Positions 35,197 to 43,319 of a stretch of DNA of 64,000 nucleotides are shown in pieces (position 1 is the first letter of the stretch; each line of letters begins with the position of its first letter). The notes under the pieces are model-generated. The model was not told where the DNA came from, ran no database searches, and saw only the letters and a list, made by a program, of their open reading frames with translations. Source of the DNA: Betaproteobacteria bacterium SCN1. Lineage in GTDB: Bacteria > Pseudomonadota > Gammaproteobacteria > Burkholderiales > Thiobacillaceae. The translations under genes were made by a program, and so were the position numbers. The stretch spans positions 248,001 through 312,000 of the forward strand of contig WBSF01000001.1 of assembly GCA_008923315.1 (NCBI GenBank). Reading direction: 5' to 3'.

Positions 35197-36599
35197 TGAA
35201 GCGATTTGCCGCCTATCGCATCTGGGCGCTCTGGCTGGCGGCGAGCGCGCTGCTCGCCGCCTGGTTCGCCTGGGCGGTGCAGACGCCGGGGGAACAGTCG
35301 GTTTTCATGCCGGGGCAGACGACGCACGCGCACCATCAGATCGAGATGAAATGCGCCACCTGCCACGGCGAGCCGTTCAAGGGCGCCGAGGGCATCCAGC
35401 AGGCCTGCCTGTCCTGTCATGCCGCCGAGCTCAAGGCCATGGACGACTCGCATCCCGTCAGCAAATTCACCGATCCGCGCAATGCGGGCACGCTGGCCAA
35501 GCTCGATGCGCGGCAGTGCGTGACCTGCCATACCGAACACAAGCGCGAGATCACGCATCCGGCCGGGGTGACCCTGCCGGATGATTTCTGCATCCGCTGT
35601 CACGCCGGCGTGGAGAAGGAACGCCCCAGCCACAAAGGCATGGCCTTCACTTCCTGTGCGACGAGCGGGTGCCACAACTTTCACGATAACCGTGCGCTGT
35701 ACGAAGACTTCCTGATTCGCCATGGTCACGGCGACGCGGCCAAATCGGCCGGTGTCGTGCGCGAACGCGGCCTCAAGGAATTCATGGTGTACATGGACTA
35801 CCTCGACGGCGAGCCGGTGACGGCGGCGGAGATGGATGGCCGGGTGGAACTGCAGCCGACGCCCGCCGTGGTCAAGAACTGGGAACATACGGCGCATGCG
35901 AAGGCCGGCGTCAATTGCTCGGCCTGCCATCAGGTCAATCCCGGGAAAGGCGGCGAGCCGGTCTGGGTGAAGCGGCCCGACCATCAGGTATGCGCGGCCT
36001 GCCACAAGCCCGAAGTCGACGGCTTCCTGTCAGGCCTGCATGGCATGCGGCTGAAACAGGGCCTGAGTCCGATGCAGCCCGGCCTGGCCGAATTGCCGAT
36101 GAAGCCGGATGCGGCACACAAGTCGCTGTCGTGCACGAGCTGCCACGGGGCGCACACCTTCGATACCCGGCGCGCGGCTGTCGAAGCCTGCCTGAGCTGC
36201 CACGACGACGGCCATGCGCGTGCCTACAAGGCCTCGCCCCATTTCGCGCTCTGGCACGAAGAAGTCCAGGGGCGGGGTCCGAAAGGGAGCGGTGTGTCGT
36301 GCGCCACCTGTCACATGCCCCGCATCGAATATCTGACGCCGGAAGACGAAACGCGCACGCTGGTGCAGCACAACCAGAACGACAACCTGCGGCCCAACGA
36401 AAAAATGATCCGCAGCGTCTGCCTCAGCTGCCACACGCTGCAGTTCAGCCTCGATGCGCTGGCGGACGGCGCACTGGTGACGCGCAATTTCATGGGCCTG
36501 CCCAAACATCATGTCGACAGCATCCGGATGGCACTCGAAGCGGAAAAGCGCGGTCAGGCGCGAAATGCGGCGAGCGGCACGGCTGGCGACGAGGAATGA
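35196..36599 (+). CDS. Periplasmic 11-haem cytochrome c, reductase-like
   Basis: A 467-residue protein with one N-terminal signal or anchor helix (residues 9-27). Ten CXXCH motifs start at residues 53, 71, 108, 132, 241, 266, 313, 332, 369 and 409; an eleventh site, CATSGCH (154-160), is a CX4CH variant. The C-terminal half (SCHGAHTF, SPHFALWHEE, CATCHMP) recalls multihaem nitrite/hydroxylamine-type reductases, though the family is not certain. ATG 35196 overlaps the stop of the membrane flavoprotein (TGATG), so the flavoprotein is its likely electron donor. The substrate is inferred to be an inorganic nitrogen compound from regulation only. Confidence 0.8.
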   Translation: MKRFAAYRIWALWLAASALLAAWFAWAVQTPGEQSVFMPGQTTHAHHQIEMKCATCHGEPFKGAEGIQQACLSCHAAELKAMDDSHPVSKFTDPRNAGTLAKLDARQCVTCHTEHKREITHPAGVTLPDDFCIRCHAGVEKERPSHKGMAFTSCATSGCHNFHDNRALYEDFLIRHGHGDAAKSAGVVRERGLKEFMVYMDYLDGEPVTAAEMDGRVELQPTPAVVKNWEHTAHAKAGVNCSACHQVNPGKGGEPVWVKRPDHQVCAACHKPEVDGFLSGLHGMRLKQGLSPMQPGLAELPMKPDAAHKSLSCTSCHGAHTFDTRRAAVEACLSCHDDGHARAYKASPHFALWHEEVQGRGPKGSGVSCATCHMPRIEYLTPEDETRTLVQHNQNDNLRPNEKMIRSVCLSCHTLQFSLDALADGALVTRNFMGLPKHHVDSIRMALEAEKRGQARNAASGTAGDEE

Positions 36600-36669
36600 G
36601 CCCGCTCGCGGGTATCTGCTCCCGCATTGCGGGATTGTTCATCAACGTCGATTCAAGGAGAGAAACACC

Positions 36670-37215
36670 ATGCGGAAACTGATCCCCCTTGCCGCCCTCG
36701 GCTGCGTCCTCGGCCAGCCTGCGCTTGCCGCCGAATGGACTCACAAGGAAATCGCCGACGCCCTCCACAGCATCATGGAAGCCGATCGGACCGTGTACAC
36801 CAAGCTCATCGTCAACCGTCTGCAGAATCAGGAGAAAGTCATCAAGGCCAGCGAACACTGGAAGGACGACAAGGCCCTCGTGCTTCCCGCGCAGATGTTC
36901 CGCTACGGTTCCGAGGCGGTCGCCGAAAAGGGGGCGAAATTCAGCTACTCGCTGCTGTCTCTGTGGCCGGTGAACAAGCAGAACAATGCGAAGACTCCGG
37001 TCGAAAAGGAAGGGCTGGAAGCGGTTCTGAAGGGCGATCCGTACTACAAGACGGAAACGCTGGGCGGCAAGAAATACTTCACCGCGATCTATCCCGACAA
37101 GGCCGTGGCCAAGGCCTGCATCACCTGCCACAACGATCACAAGGACAGCCCGCGCAAGGATTTCAAAATGGGCGACGTGATGGGCGGCGTGGTCGTGCGC
37201 CTGCCCATCCAGTAG
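36670..37215 (+). CDS. DUF3365 (Tll0287-like) periplasmic haem protein
   Basis: A 181-residue protein with a signal peptide ending near residue 20 (GQPALAAEW) and one c-type haem site, CITCH, at 150-154. The family core YKTETLGGKKYFTAIYPDKAVAKAC is present. Relatives are c-type haem proteins or sensor domains; here there is no fused signalling domain, so it is a free periplasmic cytochrome. AAGGAGAG precedes the ATG. It is in line with the multihaem cytochrome operon and could relay electrons or bind a nitrogen oxide. Confidence 0.82.
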   Translation: MRKLIPLAALGCVLGQPALAAEWTHKEIADALHSIMEADRTVYTKLIVNRLQNQEKVIKASEHWKDDKALVLPAQMFRYGSEAVAEKGAKFSYSLLSLWPVNKQNNAKTPVEKEGLEAVLKGDPYYKTETLGGKKYFTAIYPDKAVAKACITCHNDHKDSPRKDFKMGDVMGGVVVRLPIQ

Positions 37216-37224
37216 GCGATCGTC

Positions 37225-37560
37225 ATGCGCGCCGCTGTCCTGTTCCTCGCGCTGGCCGCCGGTCCGGCCGGCGCCGGGGACGCGCGCGACGAGGGCCGAC
37301 GCATCTTTGACAGGGTGTGTGCGGCCTGCCATTTCAACGATCTCTCGGAGGCGCCGCAGGTCAAGCAGCCCGACATGTGGGCGCCGCGTCTCGCCAAGGG
37401 GCGCGATGCGCTATACCGCAGCGCGCTCGAAGGGTTTGTCGGGGCGAGCGGCGAGGAAATGCCGCCGCGCGGCGGCCAGCCCGAGCTCAGCGACGAGGCG
37501 GTCCGCGCGGCCGTCGATTACATCGTATCCATCACTACCCAAAAAGGAGTCTCACCATGA
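37225..37560 (+). CDS. Small c-type cytochrome
   Basis: A 111-residue monohaem cytochrome c. A signal peptide ends near residue 18 (AGPAGAG), the haem motif CAACH is at 32-36, and Met79 in EEMPPRGG is the expected axial ligand. The pattern fits the cytochrome c5 group of small electron carriers. It starts 9 bases after the DUF3365 stop and its stop overlaps the globin start, so it is firmly within the operon. It may feed electrons to or from the multihaem protein. Confidence 0.85.
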   Translation: MRAAVLFLALAAGPAGAGDARDEGRRIFDRVCAACHFNDLSEAPQVKQPDMWAPRLAKGRDALYRSALEGFVGASGEEMPPRGGQPELSDEAVRAAVDYIVSITTQKGVSP

Positions 37561-37970
37561 CACCCCAGCAGATTGCGCTCATCCAGTCCAACTGGGCGGC
37601 GGTCGTGCCCATCCAGGACACCGCCGCCAGCCTGTTCTACGAGCGGCTGTTCACGCTCGATCCGTCGGTCAAACCCATGTTCAAGGGCGATATCGCTTCA
37701 CAGGGGCGCAAGCTCATGCAGGCGCTCGGCTTCATCGTCGGCAGCCTCACCCGTCTCGATGCGGTCGTGCCGGTCGCGCAGGACATGGCGAAACGTCACG
37801 TCGGCTACGGCGTGAAACCCGAGCACTACGACACCGTGGGCGCCGCCCTCTTGTGGACGCTGGAGCAGGGGCTGGGACCGGCGTTCACCGGCGAGGCGCG
37901 CGAGGCCTGGACGGCCGCCTACGGTACGCTGGCCGGCGTGATGAAGGATGCAGCGTACGCGCCGGCCTGA
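37557..37970 (+). CDS. Single-domain bacterial globin
   Basis: A 137-residue globin related to the haem domain of flavohaemoglobin and to Vitreoscilla haemoglobin. Phe42 in PMFKG matches the CD-corner Phe, and His81 in RHVGYGVKPEHY is the proximal haem ligand. It lacks the FAD/NAD domain of Hmp and has no signal peptide. AAAGGAG precedes ATG 37557, which overlaps the cytochrome stop. In a nitrate/nitrite-controlled operon, binding or detoxifying nitric oxide is plausible but unproven. Confidence 0.87.
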   Translation: MTPQQIALIQSNWAAVVPIQDTAASLFYERLFTLDPSVKPMFKGDIASQGRKLMQALGFIVGSLTRLDAVVPVAQDMAKRHVGYGVKPEHYDTVGAALLWTLEQGLGPAFTGEAREAWTAAYGTLAGVMKDAAYAPA

Positions 37971-37972
37971 GG

Positions 37973-38007
37973 CACGGGGCGCGCGGCAGTGCGGCGTGCC
38001 CCGTGCG
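37973..38007. terminator. Terminator-like hairpin between convergent operons
   Basis: GCACGGGGC (37973-37981) pairs with GCCCCGTGC (37999-38007). It lies between the globin stop and the Anbu stop, so it may serve both strands; there is no T-run. Confidence 0.55.
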
Positions 38008-38012
38008 CGGAA

Positions 38013-38795
38013 TCAACCCTGCATCTGTCCGCCGCTGCCGCTGGCGACGACCTGCAGCGGCTGGGGCTGGCCTTCCCACTCGAACGCGGGCAGGTTGTTG
38101 AGCGCCTGGCGCAGGCCTTCGTTCCAGGCGTCGCCGAGCGCGCGGTAGTAGGGGTGATCCTCGCCCAGCAGCAGATGGCGGCCGCCGTCGAGGCTGTTGG
38201 CCGTGTAGAGCAGCAGTTCGACCGGCGGGCCGACGGTCAGATTGGAGCGGATGGTCGAATTGATCGACACCAGCGCGCAGCGCGCAGCCTGCTCCAGAGG
38301 CGTGTCGCTGCGGATCACGCGGTCGAGGATGGGTTTGCCGTATTTGGTCTCGCCGATCTGCAGGAAAGGATGCGTGGCGGATTCGTGGATGTGGTTGCCC
38401 TGCGGATAGATCAGATACATTTCGGGCGTCTGGCCGGCGATCTGGCCGCCGAAGATGAAGGTGGCCTCGAAATTGGTATTCGCCGTGTCCCGCGCGGCCT
38501 GCGCGCGCTGCACGGCCGTGGAGACGCTGCCGACGTGGTCGGCCGCCTCGCTCATCGACCCTAAACTGTTCAGGCAGGGCAGATTGCCGAGCCGGCAGTC
38601 GTCCTGCAACTGCTTGACGACCGCTTGCGTGGTCGCGAGGTTGCCGGCTGCCAGCAGCACGAACATGCGGTTTCCGGGCAGCACGAAGGTGTGCATCTTG
38701 GAATAGCTGCTGACGTGGTCGATGCCGGCGTTGGTGAGCGAATCGGAAGCGAAAACCAGTCCGCTGTCGGTCTTGATGGCGACGCAGTAAGTCAT
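38013..38795 (-). CDS. Anbu, proteasome-type Ntn-hydrolase peptidase
   Basis: A 260-residue protein starting MTYCVAIKTDSGLVFASDS; Thr2 becomes the N-terminal nucleophile once Met is removed. The GNLATTQAVV and DPT/NAGIDH features are typical of Anbu, the ancestral bacterial proteasome-like particle. In many genomes Anbu sits with CP-ATP-grasp, alpha-E and transglutaminase genes; here those are at 12-15 kb and 22-26 kb. It follows the PDC-sensor membrane protein by 16 bases and could be the last gene of a transcript from nrtA. Confidence 0.88.
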   Translation of the reverse strand: MTYCVAIKTDSGLVFASDSLTNAGIDHVSSYSKMHTFVLPGNRMFVLLAAGNLATTQAVVKQLQDDCRLGNLPCLNSLGSMSEAADHVGSVSTAVQRAQAARDTANTNFEATFIFGGQIAGQTPEMYLIYPQGNHIHESATHPFLQIGETKYGKPILDRVIRSDTPLEQAARCALVSINSTIRSNLTVGPPVELLLYTANSLDGGRHLLLGEDHPYYRALGDAWNEGLRQALNNLPAFEWEGQPQPLQVVASGSGGQMQG

Positions 38796-38811
38796 GGCGT
38801 GGGTGTTTCTT

Positions 38812-39780
38812 TCAGTCGGCCTTCATCGTGCCTGTTTTCGGTCGCTGGCTCAAGAGCAGCTGTTCGGCGCGCGCGCCGAGGTACACGTATATTCCGAGGC
38901 CCACCAGCAGACCCACGGCGGCCAGCATCATCCAGACGCCGTCCAGCACGTGTTCGCCGTCGCCCACGGCCGACTTGAACATCAGCAGCAGGCCTTCGAT
39001 CGACACGGCGATCAGGATGGCCGCGATGAAGCGCGTGATCGTGCGGCGGGTCGAGCTGTGGCGGTACACATCCTTGTGCATCAGCACCTCCTCTTCGAGG
39101 ATGGTCTTGCCGAGGTCGAACACGGCCAGCCCCAGGGTGAGAAAGATGATGACGCCGAAGGGCTTGAGATGCAGTTCGGAGGGTTGCTCGGCGGCGCCGA
39201 AGATCGCGACCAGCTCGAGCAGCGCGGCATAGCCCAGCAGTACGACCACGGCGAAGAGGCCGGCGACGATGATGCTGTAGACGCTCTTGAAGAAAGGCAC
39301 GAAACGCTTGCGTGGCGCGTCGCCCATCAGATAGGCGACAGCTTCGTCGAGATCGATGTCGAGCACGAGATAGCCGAAGCCGTCGCCGTGATCGACCCGC
39401 ACGATCGCGGTGATGCACAGCAGGCCGCTCGCGTTCGACAGATAGGGCGCGGTGATCGCCACGCCGTCCGGCTGCTCGCGGATCAGCCGGTAGTAGGGGC
39501 GTTGCGCGCGCGACGTGCCTGCGCCCTGTCCCCCTGCCGGGTGATTGCGGCGCACCGGCAGATTGGGCGTGCGCTGCACACCTTCGGCATCGAGCAGATA
39601 GAGCAGGTCGACGAAGGGATAATGGCGGCCGGCGCAGCGAACCGCCTCGTTGCGCGCCTGCGCATCGCCGAACAGCGCCGGGCTGGCGATGCCGGTGACG
39701 ATCGATGCGATCAGCCCGTTGAGCGCCTGACGGTATTCCTCGTAGCGCTCGATGACGGCAAGAGTGCTCGGACTCGCCAT
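38812..39780 (-). CDS. PDC (Cache)-sensor membrane protein
   Basis: A 322-residue protein. Residues 1-155 form a PDC/Cache-like sensor (FVDLLYLLDAEGVQRTPN; GYLVLDIDL). Four membrane helices follow (about 168-190, 207-227, 250-268 and 281-301), and no kinase, cyclase or MCP output domain is attached. There is no N-terminal helix, so the sensor may face the cytoplasm. The ATG at 39780 is inferred from the domain start. It lies 128 bases after nrtC and 16 before Anbu, so it links the two. Ligand unknown. Confidence 0.7.
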   Translation of the reverse strand: MASPSTLAVIERYEEYRQALNGLIASIVTGIASPALFGDAQARNEAVRCAGRHYPFVDLLYLLDAEGVQRTPNLPVRRNHPAGGQGAGTSRAQRPYYRLIREQPDGVAITAPYLSNASGLLCITAIVRVDHGDGFGYLVLDIDLDEAVAYLMGDAPRKRFVPFFKSVYSIIVAGLFAVVVLLGYAALLELVAIFGAAEQPSELHLKPFGVIIFLTLGLAVFDLGKTILEEEVLMHKDVYRHSSTRRTITRFIAAILIAVSIEGLLLMFKSAVGDGEHVLDGVWMMLAAVGLLVGLGIYVYLGARAEQLLLSQRPKTGTMKAD

Positions 39781-39908
39781 CAGCAGGCCGCCGAATGGCC
39801 GCCGGCGGCCGGGCTGCGGACGTTCCGGAACGGGCGGCCAGCAGCCGGCGGCCAGGCGCCCTGTCCGGTGCGAATCAAGCGCGGCTCCGGGGCACGTCCA
39901 GGTCCGCC

Positions 39909-40703
39909 CTACGCCGCTTCCCGCGGCCGGGCCTGCCGGTTGTAGAGGAAGTCGAGCACCTGGCTGCGCAGCGCATGGTAGGCCGGATCGTGCGCCAGCG
40001 CGAGACGGTCGCGCGGACGGGGCAGATCCACGCCGAGGATGGCACCGATGGTCGCGGCCGGGCCGTTGGTCATCATCACGATGCGGTCGGACAGCAGCAC
40101 CGCCTCGTCGACATCGTGCGTGATCATCATCACGGTGTTGCCCAGCTCGGCCTGGATTTCCATGACCGAATCCTGCAGGTGCGCACGGGTCAGCGCATCG
40201 AGCGCACCGAAGGGTTCGTCCATCAGCAGCACATCCGGCTGCATGGCCAGCGCGCGGGCGATGCCCACGCGCTGTTTCATGCCGCCCGAGATTTCGCCGG
40301 GCCGTTTGTCCGCGGCATGATCCATGTGCACCAGCCGGAGATTGTGCATCACCCAGTCGCGGCGCTCGGCGCGGTTTTTCCCGGGCATCACCTTGTCGAC
40401 CGCGAGCTGCACGTTTTCGTAGACCGTGAGCCAGGGCAGGAGGCTGTGGTTCTGGAACACCACCGCGCGGTCCGGTCCCGGCCCCTTCACTTCCTTGCCC
40501 TTGAGCAGGGCGTAACCCTCGGTTGCGTCGAGCAGGCCGGCGACAATGTTGAGCACCGTCGATTTGCCGCATCCGGAATGGCCGATGAGCGAGATGAACT
40601 CGCCCTGGGCCACCTGCAGGTTGATGTCCTGCAGCGCGCGGAAGGGGCCGCGCGCGGTGGGGAAGACGATGCCGATTTTCTGGAGATCGAGATAGGCGTT
40701 CAT
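39909..40703 (-). CDS. nrtC: Nitrate ABC transporter ATP-binding protein
   Basis: A 264-residue ABC ATPase with Walker A GHSGCGKST, signature SGGMKQR, Walker B VLLMDEP and H-loop THD. Similarity to the NrtD/TauB/SsuB group and the neighbouring NrtA and NrtB proteins support nitrate (or nitrite/cyanate) import. It lacks the C-terminal NrtA-like extension of cyanobacterial NrtC, so NrtD- or NasD-like would be an equally fair name. It starts 10 bases after the permease stop. Confidence 0.88.
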   Translation of the reverse strand: MNAYLDLQKIGIVFPTARGPFRALQDINLQVAQGEFISLIGHSGCGKSTVLNIVAGLLDATEGYALLKGKEVKGPGPDRAVVFQNHSLLPWLTVYENVQLAVDKVMPGKNRAERRDWVMHNLRLVHMDHAADKRPGEISGGMKQRVGIARALAMQPDVLLMDEPFGALDALTRAHLQDSVMEIQAELGNTVMMITHDVDEAVLLSDRIVMMTNGPAATIGAILGVDLPRPRDRLALAHDPAYHALRSQVLDFLYNRQARPREAA

Positions 40704-40713
40704 GCGTTTTCCT

Positions 40714-41634
40714 TCAGCGTTTGGTGTAGTCGAGGCGCGACTGGGCGAGCCCCATGACGAGATCGAGCGCGATGCCGACCAGACCGATGATCGCGATGGC
40801 GAGAATGATCGAAGGCACGTTGAGGTTGTTCCATTCGTCCCACACCCAGAAGCCGATGCCGATGCCGCCGGTGAGCATTTCGGCGGCGACGATCACCATC
40901 CATGCAACGCCGAGCGACAGCCGCATGCCGGTGACGACATAGGGCAGCGTGGCGGGAAAGAGGATGCGGCGCGCCAGTTCGAACTTGCCGAGCTTGAGCA
41001 CGGCGGCGACGTTCATGTAGTCCTGGGGAATCGCTTTCACGCCGGCCGCGGTATTGAGGATCATCGGCCAGATGCAGGTGATGAAGATGACGAAGATCGC
41101 CGATGGATCGACCGCCTTGAACACCAGCAGGCCGATCGGCAGCCAGGCCAGCGGCGATACCGGCCGCAGGATCTGGATCAGCGGCGAGAACGCGCGCTGC
41201 ACGTTGACGCTCATGCCCATCAGGAAGCCCAACGGGATGCCGACCAGCGCGGCGAGACCGAAGCCGGCGCCGACGCGGCCGAGCGAATACAGGAGCTGCC
41301 AGCCGATGCCCATGTCGTTCGGCCCGTTCTCGTAGAAAGGATCGGCGAGCACGGACGTGGCGTGCGTCCAGGTTGCGGCCGGTGTCGGCAGTTCGGGGGC
41401 CACGGTCTTCTGCAATGCGCTCCAGCCGGCCAGCACGGCGAGGAAGGTCAGCAGCGGCAACAGCAGCGTGAGCGCGATGCGGCGGTTGCGCTCGCGATTG
41501 GGGGGGCGGCGATGCGCGGCCGGTTCGCCGCCGGGCGGGACGGCCGGGGCGATGGCGGGCGGCTGCGACGCGACAGCGGCGTTCGCTGCCGCTTCGACGA
41601 CGGGGCCGTCGAGAGGAAGGGCCTGGGCATGCAT
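40714..41634 (-). CDS. nrtB: Nitrate ABC transporter permease
   Basis: A 306-residue inner-membrane permease. A 50-residue Pro/Ala-rich cytoplasmic N-terminus precedes about six helices; the EAA-type loop with MNVAAVLKLGKFELARRILFPATLPYVVTG contacts the ATPase. RPVSPLAWLPIGLL is typical of nitrate/sulfonate/taurine permeases. It lies between nrtA (16 bases) and nrtC (10 bases) in one operon. Confidence 0.9.
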   Translation of the reverse strand: MHAQALPLDGPVVEAAANAAVASQPPAIAPAVPPGGEPAAHRRPPNRERNRRIALTLLLPLLTFLAVLAGWSALQKTVAPELPTPAATWTHATSVLADPFYENGPNDMGIGWQLLYSLGRVGAGFGLAALVGIPLGFLMGMSVNVQRAFSPLIQILRPVSPLAWLPIGLLVFKAVDPSAIFVIFITCIWPMILNTAAGVKAIPQDYMNVAAVLKLGKFELARRILFPATLPYVVTGMRLSLGVAWMVIVAAEMLTGGIGIGFWVWDEWNNLNVPSIILAIAIIGLVGIALDLVMGLAQSRLDYTKR

Positions 41635-41650
41635 GGTCTATCCTCCGCGT

Positions 41651-43069
41651 TCAGCCGTTCAGCCGGGCAAGCGCCGCCATGTCTACCTTGGCGTTCGAGA
41701 CCTTGAAGCCCTTGAGGTAGGCCATCAGTTTCGCCGGGTCGTAGGTCATGCCGTCGAAGAAGGTGTCCGGCCCCATGGGGATGGGCTGGGTGGCGGCCTT
41801 GAGCGTCCACGGATTCTTGTTCATGCCTTCGGTCTTCCAGTCGCCGGTCGGGCAGGGCACGTTCATTTCCCGGGCAACCGTGCGGTAGATGTCCGGGCGG
41901 TAGATCGTGGCGGCGGTTTTCCGGATGTCGACCGGCCTGTCGAACTGGCCCCAGCGGTACATCTGCGTGATGTACCAGGCCGCGTGCGACAGCCACGGAT
42001 AGTTGGCGGCGTAGCGATAGAACACGTTGAAGTCCGGCATGGGCTGCGGTGCCTCGACCCTGTTGTAGCGCCAGGTACCCGTCATCGAATTGTCCACCAC
42101 GTCCGGCGGCGCATTCACGTAGGATTTGGCGGAAATGATCTGCACCACTTCCTTGCGGTTCTCGGGTTTGTCCGCCCACATTGCGGCTTCGAGCAGCGCC
42201 TTGATCGTGGCCTTGTGCGTGTTCGGATATTTCTCGGCCCACTCCAGGTTCACGCCGAAAACCTTTTCCGGATTGTTCTTCCAGATTTCGTAGTCGGTCA
42301 CCAGCGCGTGGCCGATGCCCAGTTCGACCGCGCGCTGGTTCCAGGGCTCGCCCACGCAGTAGCCGACGATGTTCTTCGATTGCAGGTTGGCCACCATCTG
42401 CGGCGGCGGGATCACGATCAGGCGAATGTCCTTGTCCGGATTGATGCCGGCCGACGCGAGCCAGTACCGCAGCTCGTAGTTGTGGGTGGAGACCGGAAAC
42501 ACCATCGCGAAAGTCATGGCTTCCTTGCCGGCAGCCTTGTCGGCGTCGATCACCTTTTTCAGCGCGACGGCGGTCGTCGGGCGCTGCTTCATCGCCACCG
42601 GGTCGGCTGCGACCATGCGTTCGTACAGTTCGTTCGAGACCGTGATGCCGTTGCCGTTCAGGTCCATCGAGAACGCCGTGATCGTGGGCTTGGGCGTCGC
42701 GCCGATGCCCAGCGTGGCGGCGATCGGCATGCCGGCCAGCATGTGGGCGCCATCGAGGGCGCCGATCGACACTTTGTCGCGGATGTTGGCCCAGGAGGCT
42801 TCCTTGGAAACCGAGCTGTTCAGACCGTATTTCTTGAAGAAGCCTTTTTCGTGCGCGATGACGATCGGTGCGCAGTCGGTCAACGGGATGATGCCGAAGG
42901 TGACGTCGGTCTTTTCCAGACCGTCGGTGCCGGCGGCCCAGGCGCCTTCGCGCACGCCCGGCGGAACCAGCGCCATCAGCGCGGCGGCAACGGAGAGTCC
43001 GGTGGTCTTTTTCATGAAATCGCGTTTGCTCGGATCCTGCAGGATGGGGAGAGTCGGGGTGTCGCTCAC
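41651..43069 (-). CDS. nrtA: Nitrate ABC transporter substrate-binding protein
   Basis: About 472 residues. SKRDFMKKTTGLSVAAALMAL looks like a Tat-type signal (Lys-Arg in place of Arg-Arg), directing a folded protein to the periplasm. The mature part is NrtA-like: VTFGIIPLTDCAPIVIAHEKG and SMDLNGNGITVSN. GTG 43069 is preferred because GGAG lies 8 bases upstream; GTG 43078 is also possible. The upstream region holds a sigma-54 promoter, an NtrC-like site and an ANTAR-type attenuator. Confidence 0.92.
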   Translation of the reverse strand: MSDTPTLPILQDPSKRDFMKKTTGLSVAAALMALVPPGVREGAWAAGTDGLEKTDVTFGIIPLTDCAPIVIAHEKGFFKKYGLNSSVSKEASWANIRDKVSIGALDGAHMLAGMPIAATLGIGATPKPTITAFSMDLNGNGITVSNELYERMVAADPVAMKQRPTTAVALKKVIDADKAAGKEAMTFAMVFPVSTHNYELRYWLASAGINPDKDIRLIVIPPPQMVANLQSKNIVGYCVGEPWNQRAVELGIGHALVTDYEIWKNNPEKVFGVNLEWAEKYPNTHKATIKALLEAAMWADKPENRKEVVQIISAKSYVNAPPDVVDNSMTGTWRYNRVEAPQPMPDFNVFYRYAANYPWLSHAAWYITQMYRWGQFDRPVDIRKTAATIYRPDIYRTVAREMNVPCPTGDWKTEGMNKNPWTLKAATQPIPMGPDTFFDGMTYDPAKLMAYLKGFKVSNAKVDMAALARLNG

Positions 43070-43088
43070 GGTATGCACTCCAAAAATG

Positions 43089-43119
43089 AAAAAGGCGCCG
43101 CCTCAGGGGGGACGCCTTT
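43089..43119 (-). terminator. Leader (attenuator) terminator of nrtA
   Basis: On the minus strand AAAGGCGTC pairs with GGCGCCTTT (nine pairs with one G-T) and is followed by a five-T run. It ends 20 bases before the chosen nrtA start, inside the leader. Confidence 0.8.
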
Positions 43120-43168
43120 GTCCGGATGAAAAACGGGTCGTCAGACTGAAAGCCACGTCGTTGCGACT
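43110..43168 (-). promoter_or_regulatory. ANTAR-target tandem hexaloop hairpins of nrtA
   Basis: Read on the minus strand, hairpin 1 is AGTCGC-AACGAC-GTGGCT (43151-43168) and hairpin 2 is GGAC-AAAGGC-GTCC (43110-43123). Both loops have six bases with A1 and G4. Hairpin 2 overlaps the 5' arm of the terminator at 43089-43119, as in the 33.2 kb leader, and its GGAC/GTCC stem is the same. Confidence 0.78.
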
Positions 43169-43184
43169 GTTCATGCGGACAAAA

Positions 43185-43200
43185 AGCAACCGGTGTGCCA
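43185..43200 (-). promoter_or_regulatory. Sigma-54 (-24/-12) promoter of nrtABC
   Basis: Minus strand TGGCACACCGGTTGCT is an exact match to TGGCAC-N5-TTGCW. The transcript would begin near 43174, just before hairpin 1. Confidence 0.82.
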
Positions 43201-43275
43201 GCCGGCCCGGCAAGACGGCGGACGCCGTCCCGCCGAAGTTCGCGCCTTGGCCCGCGAGCCGGGCCGGGATCGATG

Positions 43276-43292
43276 CGCACTCATTGAGTGCA
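43276..43292 (-). promoter_or_regulatory. NtrC-like enhancer site of nrtABC
   Basis: Minus strand TGCAC-TCAATGA-GTGCG, nine of ten consensus bases, about 80 bases upstream of the -24 box. A further half-site TGCACC lies near 43303-43316. Confidence 0.68.
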
Positions 43293-43319
43293 TGAATGAC
43301 GGCGTGTGCACCAATCATG

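Noticed and set aside
36670..37215. Reading the DUF3365 protein as a truncated sensor kinase
   Set aside because: The frame is complete with its own signal peptide and stop, and it sits tightly among cytochrome genes; many free-standing DUF3365 proteins exist.
41651..43069. Calling the NrtA-like protein NasS, the cytoplasmic partner of NasT
   Set aside because: It has a Tat-like signal peptide and is followed by permease and ATPase genes, so it is a transporter component.
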